A stretch of 55,687 bases of DNA from Nemertoderma westbladi (Eukaryota > Xenacoelomorpha > Nemertodermatida > Nemertodermatidae): contig JAUCBJ010001167.1 of assembly GCA_032718475.1 (NCBI GenBank), positions 1-55,687 of the forward strand, read 5' to 3'. Each line of letters starts with the position of its first letter. The first letter of the stretch is position 1. The notes below the pieces were generated by a model that ran no database searches, had not been told where the DNA came from, and saw nothing but the letters and a program-made list of their open reading frames with translations. Below are positions 8,934 to 20,408 of the stretch, in pieces. Both the position numbers and the translations under genes were made by a program.

Positions 8934-11034
8934 ATTATTCACGAGACTACCTTAAAGTAATTTTCTGCTAGTACGCATCCAAAGTAATACACAAAATATT
9001 GAATTATTTATAATAAAAGGATTTGTTTGTATCTCTATCCTCTACGGCAACCTCAAGATGCATAATGTGGAGAATGTGTTACACAACAACAGTGTAGTAA
9101 TTTTAAGATTTTCGAATAGAGTGATATAAAATTTTGCTGAGTTTAAATCTCAAACCGTTAATATAGGAGAAACATAATTAATTAGATAATTAATAGTTAT
9201 CCGTTTTCCCGTAGTCGGATGGTCTAAAATCAGTCCCAGATGTCCCATATTCGAATGCCCCTACCCATAAAAAAAGACGGCACACTGCCGCCTTTGGTAT
9301 TGTGAATAATTCAGGACCATGCTCATAAAGGCGGCAGTCTGCCGCTTTTATATAATTATAACTTAACCCCCAGGGCGGTAGAGCGCTGCCTTTATTCTCC
9401 AGACACCCAGGGCGGGAGGGTGCCGCCTTTATTTAAAACCTCTTATAACTTTCACATAGCTATTAGGGCGGAAAAATGGAGTTCATATTCGTGTTTGGAA
9501 GGAAAAACTGGTCTAGAAAAGTTAAAAATTAATTTAATATTGGTTGGATGGGGTTCCTATTGGTTTGAGGGCATTTTAAATTACATAATTATTATTCAAT
9601 TCAATTTCAATTTAGCCAATAATTTTGTTTGAAATTATTAAGGCGGTAGTGTGCCGCCATATAGAACCTTTAATGGATCTGGAATAAAGAATTTAATAAT
9701 AATAATAGCAGATAAAAACAGATGTTTAGCAGATGAAATGATTCTTGCAACTGACATCGCCAGGAGGGGTCGCTGCTCTAAAAGTGCATATTATCCTACA
9801 ATGCCAATATCCAACAATATATTGTTCTACGAGAGTCTGTCATTTTGGGAATGTGGGTCTACTTTATGGTTACTATCCATATTACAGTATTTAATTGTTT
9901 AAATGAGCATCTAGTGTCTTCTGCCGTAAGAGCACGTCATATGAGCATATGTCATATGGGTCGGCCATTATCTATTGTACAGAATAATTCGATCTTCTTG
10001 GCATTTTAGTGTCGGAGGGATTTCTTGAAACTTAGACATCGGCAGACAAATAGACAAAGAGAAGTACACTCCTTTCTTTGAGAGCACACCCAACCTCTAC
10101 GGTAATATTACCTGCTAAAATTACATTTCTATTATAATATTATATATATATATAGAACTTACATTTATTCCTAGAGTAACGACGATGTCTGGACTTCGTT
10201 TATTATGTTATAATATTATTATTTTACAACCGTTTTTAATTCTTAGAGTAACGAATGATGCCCGAACCATCCTCAATGAATCGGTTGCCCCAAGTGGTCA
10301 ATGTTGAAGCGGATAAAATCATGAAACAAAGTGGGGATTGAAGCACTGATCTCTCAATATTTCATGGAAATTATTGTCGTTTTGAGTTATGGGTCCACCG
10401 AATTGCTGATACAATGTTTCTCTATACTTCGATAATCGCCCAACTGCAATACGGATTGTAGTTTTTAATAATTCTCCCATTGCATTTATTCGCTCGTTAA
10501 ATAATTAGCAAGTCTTAAGACTCGATTAGTGTACTAAAAAATATCTTCGAAATAAAAAAAGACACATTAATCAATTATTGTTTTCAAAACTTTTTTCCAT
10601 ATCCTGGGGTTGAGGTGCGTCGATTGATATAACTTTCATTGACGGACGAGCTATAGTTTCGGAGGTGTTCACCTGATATACAGAATAAATTACATACATA
10701 TATACTGTAGATAGTGAATGCTTTTACAGTAAGAAAACGTTCTTCTAATATATAATTGTTGTATTTTATTAGTATAATATCGCGTTTTAAATTGAAACAT
10801 CTCAACTTGTTTTATTTACAAAAATAAGAACGAATGCGTCTTTATATTACTTCTTTGGCGCGATTGTATTGAATTCATGACAACTGCTGTTATTATTATA
10901 ATCAATTGACACCTCGACTCCTCTCCGACTACTCTATCCGATAGAATAAAATAATCATTTCGCTAACTGCTCTCTATCTTCTATAATCACAACAGCTTTT
11001 ATAATTCATTAGATGATTACAACATAATAATTAT
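8934..11034. other. Non-coding stretch after copy 1
   Basis: No convincing exon, RNA gene or transposon protein is seen, apart from the cluster of GGCGGC hairpins. Short open frames at 9420-9902 have no recognisable content. The segment is A+T-rich with simple TA and AAT runs, for example near 10140 and 10200. Confidence 0.6.
9276..9660. repeat. Cluster of five short GC-rich hairpins
   Basis: Five near-palindromes share the plan AAAGGCGGNAG then TGCCGCCTTTA. They start near 9276, 9328, 9372, 9409 and 9640. The best, AAAGGCGGCAGTCTGCCGC, has about 10-bp arms. They stand out in A+T-rich sequence. They are dispersed palindromes, not an exact tandem array. Confidence 0.75.
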
Positions 11035-11043
11035 AGTTTCAAG

Positions 11044-12277
11044 GGTGTTCGGACACTTCCCCCCCGGACACTTCCCCCCCGGACAGTTCCCCCCCGCTCA
11101 AGTAGGACACTTCCCCCCCGGACACTTCCCCCCCAGACACTTCCCCCCCGCGGACACTTCCCCCCCGACTGTTCTTAACTTCGCACATTCGTATTTTTCA
11201 TTTTGTAAGGTAAACGGACCGCTTGTATCCAGATAAGTTGTATCCAATTTTCCTTTCGTAGCTCAGAAAGTGATCTTTTGCATCCCGATTTTACATTTTA
11301 TATCCAAGTTTTATTTATGGGTTTTATCAATGCAATTACATCGTATTGTTTGCTAATCTTTAAACAATTAATTATATTAGATGACCTATAAATTCCATCC
11401 CCGGAATGATATACTGTTTTTATTAACTATAGAATTATAATAATTAATTGTTTTAATTATAGGTATTATTATGTAATAGTCTTCTTCAAATTGTAGCAGA
11501 TGGGGATGAATATTATTGTTGCAATCAAAATTATACCTCTCCAGGGTAAAATCGACATGCGTCGACCTGTATTCTGTGTTCAGCATTACATATTGATATA
11601 TATATTACTACTATACATACTATATAGATATTATACACACTACATATTAAATTTCCTGGTTACTTGCAATATTTTTAATAGGATTTTGTTGAATTATATA
11701 ATATTGTAGTAATTTATATATTAAATTGGTTAACATTCAATACAGCTCCTACTTTAGGCTTAGTCAATTTATTATCTGATGATACAAACATGAATTAATT
11801 ATTTCAAAGTGGTCTTAAGTCTTTCACCACGGGCACTCAGGGAAATGCCGGGGTCTGGGGGCGATAACCCCCAAGAAAAGAAGCGGGGGTTTGGGGGCGG
11901 CAGCCCCCAAGAAAAGAAGCGGGGGTTTGGGGGCGGTAGCCCCCAACAAAAGAAGCGGGGGTTTGGGGGCGGCAGCCCCCAATTAAAAGAAATTAAAAGA
12001 ATTAAAGGAATTAAAAGAAAAACAAACAAAATTTGACTATAAAAATGTTTCTTTTATAATTTTGAAAAAACTTGTCTAGATACAACTTGTCCTGTAACCA
12101 TCTTTAACTTTTGTTTATTGCTTTGATGCACCCAGATTAATTTTAACACTTTAACTGGGGGGGAAGTGTCCGGGGGGCAAGTGTCCGGGGGGGAAGTGTC
12201 CGGGGGGGAAGTGTCCTACTTGGGCGGGGGGGAAGTGTCCGGGGGGGAAGTGTCCGGGGGGGAAGTGTCCTAGATCC
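11044..12277. mobile_element. 1.23-kb non-autonomous DNA element A with GGACACTTCCCCCC ends
   Basis: The left end is a run of GGACACTTCCCCCC-type repeats starting GGTGTTC; the right end is the reverse complement (GGGGGGAAGTGTCC repeats) ending CTAGATCC. The copies AGTTTCAAG (11035-11043) and AGTTTCAAG (12278-12286) are an exact 9-bp duplication (8 bp if one base is chance). The interior has no transposase. It has repeats of GGGGGTTTGGGGGCGGCAGC near 11885-11980, each holding the hairpin TTGGGGGC/GCCCCCAA. Element B is a second copy in the same orientation. Confidence 0.85.
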
Positions 12278-12286
12278 AGTTTCAAG

Positions 12287-13331
12287 CTGTGTATAAAATT
12301 ACTCGAACATGCGTACACCGGGACTACGCTCAGACTTATTTGTCAGGCAGAACAAAATGCTTACACTGGACTCGTACTGCCTTACGACCTGTTTCACGGG
12401 CCGCTAGACCCGTCTCTAGTTAGCAAGTCGTGAGACTTGATTACTGTAAGAAAAAGCTACTGACTACTGACTACCTACTGGTGGACGACGTAAGGCTTAT
12501 ATCCAAAATAGTTTATTCCACAAAATATTGGGCTAATTATTTATGGGATTTCTGTGAAATGTTCTTACAAATTATATTATTATTTTTGTGTGTCCTTTGA
12601 ATTGTCAACAATTTTACACTGTTGCATTAACAGGGTAAACTAATTTCATTTAATTATTACATGGACATCGGCATAAGATAATTTTTACTATTTCTGACAA
12701 ATTGAGACGCCACAATCTTAATTATAAAACACAAATCCACTGCCAATACATACCTGTATCAATCTAGGAACGCACCACAACAGTAGTACTTACTGTCTGG
12801 GACTTATGGGTTGGGGTGCAGGCTTATTAAAAGGGCCCCCTTTCTTTTATATAATGGCGGTTTTGTTAAATTTCTCAAATATAGATTTTGTAATAGAATC
12901 ACTTAATTTAATTTGTGTCTCATAACTGAGTCTCGTGCTGCGCGAAGGCCCCCCGAACGTGTAACATGTTATTGGTGCAATTTATTAACCAGTTACTTCT
13001 CTACAGGACTACAGCAACCTAAACCTAATCAAATTGTCCCATTTCCAAACTATTCTAGGAAATTCATATATTTTTACTTTCCCACAAATGTAATATTTTA
13101 TGTTGGGAGGTTTTGGCGCATCTTAAAACTAAGGTGCTTTTTTGCGTGCGTAAAAACAAAAACTAAAACGTCATGGATAGTGACTGGAGAAAGCTTATGG
13201 CCGTGGCTAATGCCACGGTTAACAAGAAACAGTTTCAATTTATATGGCCATATATATATATATTTATATTTTATCCCCACGGTCGACTTCAGTAAAACAA
13301 TTAAAATATATACAACAATAAAACACAAGGT
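12287..13331. other. Spacer between the two GGACACTT elements
   Basis: No gene is supported. An open frame at 12913-13338 gives a 141-residue peptide without recognisable features. Near 12419 there is a piece, GCAAGTCGTGAGACTTGATT, related to the 232-bp repeat at 15055. Confidence 0.5.
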
Positions 13332-13339
13332 GGTTTAAG

Positions 13340-14526
13340 GGTGTGCGGACTCCCCCCGGACAGTTCCCCCCCGTTCAAGTAGGACACTCCCCCCCCCAGA
13401 CACTTCCCCCCAGGACACTTCCCCCCCGACTGTTCTTAACTTCGCACATTCTTATTTTTCATTTTGTAAGGTAAACCCACCGCTTGTACCCAGACAAGTT
13501 GTATCCAATTTTCCTTTCTTAGCTCAGAAAGTGATCTTTTGCATCCCGATTTTACATTTTGTATCCAAGTTTTATTTATGGATTTTATCAATGCAATTAC
13601 ATTGTATTGTTTGCTAATCTTTAAACAATTAATTAGATGACCTATAAATTTCATCCCCCGAATGATATACTGTTTTTATTAACTATAGAATTATAATAAT
13701 TAATTGTTTTAATTATAGGTATTATTAGTCTTCTTCAAATTGTAGCAGATGGGGATGAATATTATTGTTGCAATCAAAACTATACATCTCCAGGGTAAAA
13801 TCGACATGCATGCATCGACCTGTATTCTGTGTTCGGCATTACATATTGATAAATTAATTAAAATTCCTGGTTACTTGCAATATTTTTAATTGGTCTTTGT
13901 TGAATTATATAATATTGTAGTAATTTATATATTAATTTTGTTAACATTCATTACAGCTCCTACTTTAGGCTTAGTCAATTTATTATCTGATGTTACAAAC
14001 ATGAATTGATTATTTCAAATTGGTCTCAAAGTCTTTCACCACGGGCACACAGGGAATGCCGGGGAATGCCCAAATAAGCGGGGGTTTGGGGGCGGCAGCC
14101 CCCAACTAAAGAAGCGGAGGTTTGGGGGCGGCAGCCCCCAACCTAAGAAGCGGGGGTTTGGGGGCGGCAGGCCCCAATTAAAAGAAAAACAAACAAAATT
14201 TGACTATAAAAATGTTTCTTTTATAATTTTGAAAAAACTTGACTAGATACAACTTGTCCTGTAACCATCTTTAACTTTTGTTTATTGCTTTGGTGCACCC
14301 AGATTAATTTTAACACTTTAACTGGGGGGTAAGTGTCCGAAGTGTCCGGGGGGAGGGGAGTGTCCGGGGGGCAGTGTCCGGGGGGGGAAGTGTCCGGGGG
14401 GGAAGTGTCCGGGGGGGAAGTGTCCGGGGGGGAAGTGTCCTACTTGGGCGGGAGGGGGGGGGGGGGTGTCCGGGGGGAACTGTCCGGGGGGGAACTGTCC
14501 GGGGGGGGGGGGGGTGTCCTAGATCC
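13340..14526. mobile_element. 1.19-kb non-autonomous DNA element B, same family as A
   Basis: Same left (GGTGTGCGGAC) and right (GTGTCCTAGATCC) ends as element A, and the same interior landmarks: TGTTCTTAACTTCGCACATT, GCAGATGGGGATGAATATTA, and GGGGGCGGCAGCCCCC repeats. The flanks GGTTTAAG at 13332-13339 and 14527-14534 form an exact 8-bp duplication. The different target shows it inserted on its own and is not part of a segmental duplication. An 8-bp target suggests hAT-like or Merlin-like transposases; the source is not in the window. Confidence 0.85.
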
Positions 14527-14534
14527 GGTTTAAG

Positions 14535-15054
14535 TGGTTAAAGGATGACCACGTACATAAAGTACCGGTACTGTATCATTGAGCACAGTGGCAGCAGATG
14601 ATGGTATGGAAAGATGGGTGGCCATGATGTGGTAAATTGCGGACATTCAAGGTTTCAGGTTATATTTTCAGGAATTCCGTATTAAATAACTGATGGTGCT
14701 TTGATGATGATATCACCATTTTCATTTTGAATCAACTGCTGTTAATTTTCTGAAATATTTATCTTATAAGTAGAAAACAGACCAACTACATAAACAAATA
14801 CCGGATATTGAGTTCTGTTTTACATCCGTTATTCTGTTTCTAATTTGCGACAACTTTTGAGTGAGTGATTGAGAGCTCCTCACTCACTGAGTGAGTGATT
14901 GAGAGCTCCTCACTCACTGAGTGCTTATTGAGGGATTTTGCTTAAATTATGTGCAAACATTTTCTACCTACTTCGTTGCTCTTCCAATTCTGTAATAAAA
15001 TTATAAAGCCAAAAATACTTTCACATTTTCTTATGTGAAACCTCTAGTGAAACC
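14535..15054. repeat. Spacer with a 30-bp palindromic duplication
   Basis: A 30-bp unit containing GAGTGAGTGATTGAGAGCTC and CTCACTCACT occurs twice at about 14859-14923. The junction CACTCACTGAGTGAGTG is itself a palindrome. Nothing else is recognised in this spacer. Confidence 0.6.
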
Positions 15055-15515
15055 GTTAGACTTGATTACTGTAAGAATTGTTGACTGACTGGCTGGCTGT
15101 CTGGCTGGCTGACTGGCTGGCTGGCTGAATGACTGACTGATCTACAGCCGAAACTACTCTAATGATTTTGATGAAATTTTCACAGCATCTAGATACCGCG
15201 ATTCTAAGGTCCCTGGCATGATCGGCTACTCCGTCCATAGCCTCTGGGCTCGAAAAATAGAGATAAACGAAAAAAATTAGCAAGTCGTTAGACTTGATTA
15301 CTGTAAGAATTGTTGACTGACTAGCTGGCTGGCTGGCTGGCTGACTGACTGGCTGGCTGACTGACTGACTGATCTACAGCCGAAACTACTCTAACGATTT
15401 TGATGAAATTTTCACAGCATCTAGATACCGCGATTCTAAGGTCCCTGGCATGATCGGCTACTCCGTCCATAGCCTCTGGGCTCGGAAAATAGAGATAAAC
15501 GAAAAAAACGCCATA
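15055..15515. repeat. 232-bp tandem duplication with CTGGCTGGCTGA microsatellite
   Basis: Two units of about 232 bp start GTTAGACTTGATTACTGTAA, pass through a (CTGG)/(CTGA) microsatellite and end near GAGATAAACGAAAAAAA. They differ by few bases. The minus strand is open (peptide with MDGVADHARDLRIAVS), but the frame simply follows the repeat. It is probably a fragment of a dispersed repeat; a third piece lies near 12419. Confidence 0.75.
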
Positions 15516-15649
15516 GGCGCAATGGTAAAATAACACCCATGACAGCTGGTGTCCTGATGAAAAATGGCTTATGTAATGCATTTCTACACAAGGCTTAGTA
15601 AGGCTTAGTAATAAATCGATGAGGTTGCCAAGATTATTATACTTAGTAC

Positions 15650-16977
15650 TACTACTAGGATCGGCATGCTGCATTGCAGCTGCATTTTTAAGAATGCTGT
15701 GCCGGCTTGTCAACAAAATTGCACCGCCACAACTCCCTATCACCCATGACATTTGCTAGATCATCCGCATCTTCAAGGCCAGTGTCCTTTAAGATGCGTC
15801 TCAAGAAAGTCATGGGCTGTCCACCATGCTTATTCACTCCATGAGGCTGCCAAAGTACAAGATTATGCACTGGCTGGTCCTCACGGCGAAAGCAATGTCC
15901 TGCAAAGCGGAGGCGATTTTGTTCTAGTGTCAAGCTTGGGGGAACCAATGAGACACCTCCAATGTTATATAGTGTCTGGTTGGAGATGTGTGCATTGTAC
16001 TTGACACAATGAACCCGGCGTAGCATTCTTGTGAATGTGCCATCCAGAGATTTGGTGTCCTCAGCAGTTAGAGCCCAGCATGGACTCCCGTAGAGGAGTA
16101 CTGGAACTACTGCTGCTCTAAATAATCGGACCTTAAGTTTCCGATTAATTCTCGGTGACTTCCAAATCCTGGAAAGCCTATTCAAGGCTGCCCATGCCTT
16201 TCCCTTACGTATTCGAAGGTCCTCACCTGACTTCCGGATCCATGATCCCAGGTAACAGAAGTCGTCCACATGCTCAAGCATACCATCCTTTGAGCTTATG
16301 CTCATCCGATCAGAGACTTGCTGAGGACTTTCAAAGTTAACTGTCAAAATTTTGGTCTTTCTGGAGTTAATAAAAAGACCAACACTAGAAGCAGCATGTT
16401 CTAATGAACTGAGGAGCCGTTGGGCTCCCTCTAGTGATTCTGAGAGTACTCCTAAGTCATCAGCAAAGTCTAGATCAGTTAGGTACTTGGCAGGATTTCC
16501 TCGACTTCTGGAGCCAGTAGGTGGAGTTAGCATCACCCCATCATCATTATGATGATCTAAGGACATGCGTAGAACATAGTCAACCACAATAATGAACAAG
16601 AATGGTGCAAGTGTGTCTCCTTGGAGGACGCCCCATAACACTTCAAATGGTTCTGTGTCACCGTCAACAGTAGACACAAATGTTGTCGAACCATCGTATA
16701 CTGATCTTATTGCTGCAATAATTTCATCAGGAATCCCATATAATGAAAGTATGCTGAACATACGTGAGCGAGAGACTGAATCAAAGGCCTTGAAGAAGTC
16801 AACAAAGATAACAGCCAGATGCCTGTCTTTCTTTTTTGATAATTCTTCAATTATCCTTCTAAGTGCCAAAATGGGCTCCATGGTACCACGACCTTTACGG
16901 AACCCATTCTGATTTCCACGGAGCAGTCTCTCAATGGGATCCCTGATGCGATTTAATAGAATCCTATTGTATAGCTA
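15650..16977 (-). mobile_element. LINE copy 1 (5'-truncated APE/RT retrotransposon)
   Basis: The element runs from a CTA/TAG microsatellite tail at its 3' end to a truncated 5' end inside the RT region. The exact 12-bp word TATACTTAGTAC flanks it (15638-15649 and 16978-16989). It is very similar to the other four copies here, so the family was active recently. A TAG-type microsatellite tail rather than poly(A) recalls RTE-like elements; the clade is a tentative guess. Confidence 0.92.
15688..16881 (-). CDS. Reverse transcriptase C-terminal region of LINE copy 1
   Basis: 397 residues, open. RT motifs in order: FVDFFKAFDSVSR (motif A Asp), GVLQGDTLAPFLFIIVVDY (motif B), LDFADDLGVL (catalytic F-A-D-D), GLFINSRKTKI and FCYLGSWI. 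A C-terminal part with HISNQTLYNIGG and FAGHCFRRED follows, ending DKPAQHS. The endonuclease and the start of RT are missing because the copy is 5'-truncated, so this frame is a relic and not a functional unit. Confidence 0.88.
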   Translation of the reverse strand: MEPILALRRIIEELSKKKDRHLAVIFVDFFKAFDSVSRSRMFSILSLYGIPDEIIAAIRSVYDGSTTFVSTVDGDTEPFEVLWGVLQGDTLAPFLFIIVVDYVLRMSLDHHNDDGVMLTPPTGSRSRGNPAKYLTDLDFADDLGVLSESLEGAQRLLSSLEHAASSVGLFINSRKTKILTVNFESPQQVSDRMSISSKDGMLEHVDDFCYLGSWIRKSGEDLRIRKGKAWAALNRLSRIWKSPRINRKLKVRLFRAAVVPVLLYGSPCWALTAEDTKSLDGTFTRMLRRVHCVKYNAHISNQTLYNIGGVSLVPPSLTLEQNRLRFAGHCFRREDQPVHNLVLWQPHGVNKHGGQPMTFLRRILKDTGLEDADDLANVMGDRELWRCNFVDKPAQHS

Positions 16978-17477
16978 TATACTTAGTACACCCATACTGT
17001 TTGTTTAGGCCCTACCACTCTCTGTCAAAGCAAATATTAACTGGTTGATTTAGTTTGAAACATAAGAAAATTCATTGATTCTTATGCGACACCCACCCTG
17101 TGGAATGGCAAACCAGGGTATGGTATTTGCCCCGAGAGCTGACTCGGCAAAAAAGCACCCCCAATATGGATTACACTAGTAATCCGGAGGTCCGGCCACT
17201 AGAGGCCAGTGGAATTACCGGACACAATCGGCCTCACAGGCGTCAGTTAACTCCTGACCGGCTGCCTGTCTCACCCCCTACTGGAGAGAGAGCAGCCAAC
17301 ATTTCTTTGAGCCCCTTTCCTGATGACCTTTCTGGCCCAAACCCTGGGTCACTAGGGAGGCCAGATTGTGATGGGGAGAGGGATTCTGGAGTTGGAGGCT
17401 ACTCTCATGTTCCACCCCGACCAACTAAGCCATTGGTGAATCTGAGGCAAGTCACTAGACTAGCCTCAGTAAACACC

Positions 17478-18154
17478 CTAACACTCGGGTCCCCAATGCG
17501 ACAAGGTGAGCTGACTGCCTTGGCAGATAAGCTTTCTCTTAGCGCAGTGGGTGTTCAAGAGCACCGAATGCAGACTGGACAGACTGATGAGGTTCTGATT
17601 AAGGACATGGGGGGCGGTTGGCGACTCGCCCTTGCATCAGCAGATGATAGTGGCAATGGTGGAATTGGTCTATTGATGAATCCAACTGCACATGCAGCAT
17701 TAGCAACAAAATAGACCAAATCTCTAACCGCATCATCCGTTGCCACTTCTCATGTTCTGGAAGACTGGCTGGAAGACTGGCTAAGAAGTTTCCTAAGGTG
17801 GTTCTGATTGTGTGCTACTCTCCAACTAGTGTTGCCCCTGTAGAGGAGGTGGAAAATTTCTACCACAATCTACAAGCAGCTACTGATGGAGTGGATCAGC
17901 ATGCATTCTTAACATTCCTGGGAGACTTTAATGCAAGTCTGCATCAATCACCTACATCGCCCTGGGTCTATAGCAATAGTGTTAACCGAAATTCTGTCCA
18001 TCTTCAGGATTTTATCTCTGGAAATGGATTGTTTTCGGCTGGAACCCAGTTCAAGAAGCGAACTGGAAAGCTATGGACTCATAGTGGACCCAGTGGTCAC
18101 AAGTCGCAGATAGACCATATTCTGTTTCGTAGGAAATACAGGAGCTCTATATAA
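17478..18154 (+). pseudogene. APE-type endonuclease of LINE copy 2, frameshifted
   Basis: Two frames cover the endonuclease. The first, to 17714, has LTALADKLSLSAVGVQEHRM; the second, from about 17798, has FLGDFNASL and SQIDHILFRRKYRSS. These match the GDFN and DH-type motifs of apurinic-type LINE endonucleases. A frameshift near 17705 and a TAA at 18152 disable it, and the conserved SDHR end lies beyond the stop. Confidence 0.8.
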
Positions 18155-19060
18155 GACTGTAATGCATTTACACTTCGACCCTTCTGCAGTGATCACCGCC
18201 TTATTGTGGCCAAGGTAAGACTTAGTCTGCGTGCTAGCAGAACAACGAAATCTGCCTTGCCACGGCATGACTGGTCCTTTCTGTTGCAACAGCCAAGTGT
18301 GAGATCCAGCTTCACTCTGCAGCTGAGCAACAGGTATGAGGCTCTTGCCTCTGAGGCGGCAGATCACTGTGAGGGCTATACTGCCTTTACAGAAGCAGTT
18401 AAGTTAGCAGCTGCAGAAACAGTTCCTGTATACCCTCGAAACAGGAAAAGGGCCCCCTGGACTGACAACAAAATTCAGAAGTTCCGAAATGACCTTCATA
18501 AGGCGCAGAAAGAGTCCCGACTCAAACAGACTACAGCGGCCAAGAATGCAGTTAAGGCTGCATCTAGGTCCCTGAACAGGCAGTACTCTGTTAATCTACA
18601 GGAGCTAATAAACCAACAGGTTGATGCCATCAATGATGCTGACGACAGCAGGCAATCATCCCAGGCATGGAAATCGATCAATTGGCTTACTGGGTTGAAA
18701 AGCCAACCAACCACCAAGGTTAAGGCTGAATCACCAGTCAATCACCTCAATGGTTGGAAAGCCCCTTTGAAAAGCTCCTCAATAATGACAGGGTATTGCC
18801 TGATAACTATATAGAAGTAAAAGTATCTGAGTCTGTACACCCAGATATTCCCATTGGTGATATCTCCTTTGCAGAAGTGAAGGCTGTTGCAAAGAGCATT
18901 AAGACCAATCGTGCCAGTGGAGTAGATGGTGTCCCCCTGAGGTCTTTAAAATACCTGAGTGTTTAAAGCTCATCTATCCCATCATAGTAGACATATACCG
19001 AACAACAAGAGTCCCACAAGAAATGAAAACAAATAAGTTGGTGCCAGTCGGGGAATCTCA

Positions 19061-20368
19061 TTGATCTGGATTGCTGCAAAGCTATACAATAGGATTCTAT
19101 TAAATCGCATCAGGGATCCCATTGAGAGACTGCTCCGTGGAAATCAGAATGGGTTCCGTAAAGGTCGTGGGACCATGGAGCCCATTTTGGCACATTCTGG
19201 CAGAAGGATAATTGAAGAATTATCAAAAAAGAAAGACAGGCATCTGGCTGTTATCTTTGTTGACTTCTTCAAGGCCTTTGATTCAGTCTCTCGCTCACGT
19301 ATGTTCAGCATACTTTCATTATATGGGATTCCTGATGAAATTATTGCAGCAATCAGATCAGTATACGATGGTTCGACAACATTTGTGTCTACTGTTGACG
19401 GTGACACAGAACCATTTGAAGTGTTATGGGGCGTCCTCCAAGGAGACACACTAGCACCATTCTTGTTCATTATTGTGGTTGACTATGTTCTACGCATGTC
19501 CTTCGATCATCATAATGATGATGGGGTGATGATAAATGCACCTACTGGCTCCAGAAGTCGAGGAAATCCTGCCAAGTACCTAACTGATCTAGACTTTGCT
19601 GATGACTTAGGAGTACTCTCAGAATCATTAGAGGGAGCCCAACGGCTCCTCAGCTCATTAGAACATGCTGCTTCTAGTGTTGGTCTTTTTATTAACTCTA
19701 GAAAGACCAAAGTTTTGACAGTTAACTTTGAAAGTCCTCAGCAAGTCTCTGATCGGATGAGCATAAGCTCAAAGGATGGTATGCTTGAGCATGTGGACGA
19801 CTTCTGTTACCTGGGATCATGGCTCCGGAAGTCAGGTGAGGACCTTCGAATACGTAAGGGAAAGGAATGGGCAGCCTTGAATAGGCTTTCCAGGATTTGG
19901 AAGTCACCGAGAATTAATGGGAAACTTAAGGTCCGATTATTTAGAGCAGCAGTAGTTCCAGTACTCCTCTACGGGAGTCCATGCTGGGCTCTAACTGCTG
20001 AGGACACCAAATCTCTGGATGGCACATTCACAAGAATGTTATGCCGGGTTTATTGTGTCAAGTACAATGCACATATCTCCAACCAGACATTATATAATAT
20101 TGGAGGTGTCTCATTGGTTCCCCCAAGCTTGAAACTAGAACAAAATCGCTTTGCAGGACATTGCTTTCGCCGTGAGGACCAGCCAGTGCATAATCTTGTG
20201 CTTTGGCAGCCTCGTGGAGTGAATAAGCGAGGTGGACAGCCCATGACTTTCTTGAGACGGATCTTAAAGGACACTGGCCTTGAAGATACGGATGATCTAG
20301 CAAATGTCATGGGTGATAGGGAGTTCTGGCGGAGCAATTTTGTTGACAAGCCGGCACAGCATTCTTAA
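19061..20368 (+). CDS. Reverse transcriptase region of LINE copy 2
   Basis: 435 residues, open, with FVDFFKAFDSVSR, GVLQGDTLAPFLFIIVVDY and LDFADDLGVL near 19594, the same series as LINE copy 1. It also keeps the earlier part LYNRILLNRIRDPIERLL and NGFRKGRGTMEP. An in-frame CCTGGCAGAAGG-type insertion is seen near 19195 compared with copy 1. The frame upstream is cut by a deletion, so a full polyprotein cannot be made. Confidence 0.87.
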   Translation: MIWIAAKLYNRILLNRIRDPIERLLRGNQNGFRKGRGTMEPILAHSGRRIIEELSKKKDRHLAVIFVDFFKAFDSVSRSRMFSILSLYGIPDEIIAAIRSVYDGSTTFVSTVDGDTEPFEVLWGVLQGDTLAPFLFIIVVDYVLRMSFDHHNDDGVMINAPTGSRSRGNPAKYLTDLDFADDLGVLSESLEGAQRLLSSLEHAASSVGLFINSRKTKVLTVNFESPQQVSDRMSISSKDGMLEHVDDFCYLGSWLRKSGEDLRIRKGKEWAALNRLSRIWKSPRINGKLKVRLFRAAVVPVLLYGSPCWALTAEDTKSLDGTFTRMLCRVYCVKYNAHISNQTLYNIGGVSLVPPSLKLEQNRFAGHCFRREDQPVHNLVLWQPRGVNKRGGQPMTFLRRILKDTGLEDTDDLANVMGDREFWRSNFVDKPAQHS

Positions 20369-20408
20369 AAATGCAGCTGCAATGCAGCATGCCGATCCTA
20401 GTAGTAGT

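Larger units (their letters stand above)
17171..20408 (+). mobile_element. LINE copy 2 (near full-length, broken)
   Basis: Homologous to LINE copy 3 from TTACACTAGTAATCCGGAGG onward; sequence further upstream differs. It carries the endonuclease, linker and RT regions and ends with GCCGATCC(TAG)n. Damage compared with copy 3 includes an altered stretch near 17700, a small duplication GGAAGACTGGCT near 17760, a stop at 18152 and an ~80-bp loss near 19050 just before the RT core. No clear target duplication was found. Its 5' end faces LINE copy 1, making a large inverted repeat. Confidence 0.88.

Noticed and set aside
9213-9265. tRNA-like words (GTAGTCGGATGGTCTAAAAT, ATTCGAATGCCCCTACC)
   Set aside because: The boxes are weakly placed and the stems do not pair well; at most a decayed SINE head.
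11045-12036. Open frames with GHFPPGHFPP and PPPNPRFFSWGL peptides
   Set aside because: They translate the C-rich ends and inner GC hairpin repeats of DNA element A.
15056-15752. Minus frames with MDGVADHARDLRIAVS peptide
   Set aside because: The same peptide comes from both halves of a 232-bp duplication and runs into a CTGG microsatellite; it reads as a repeat, not a gene.
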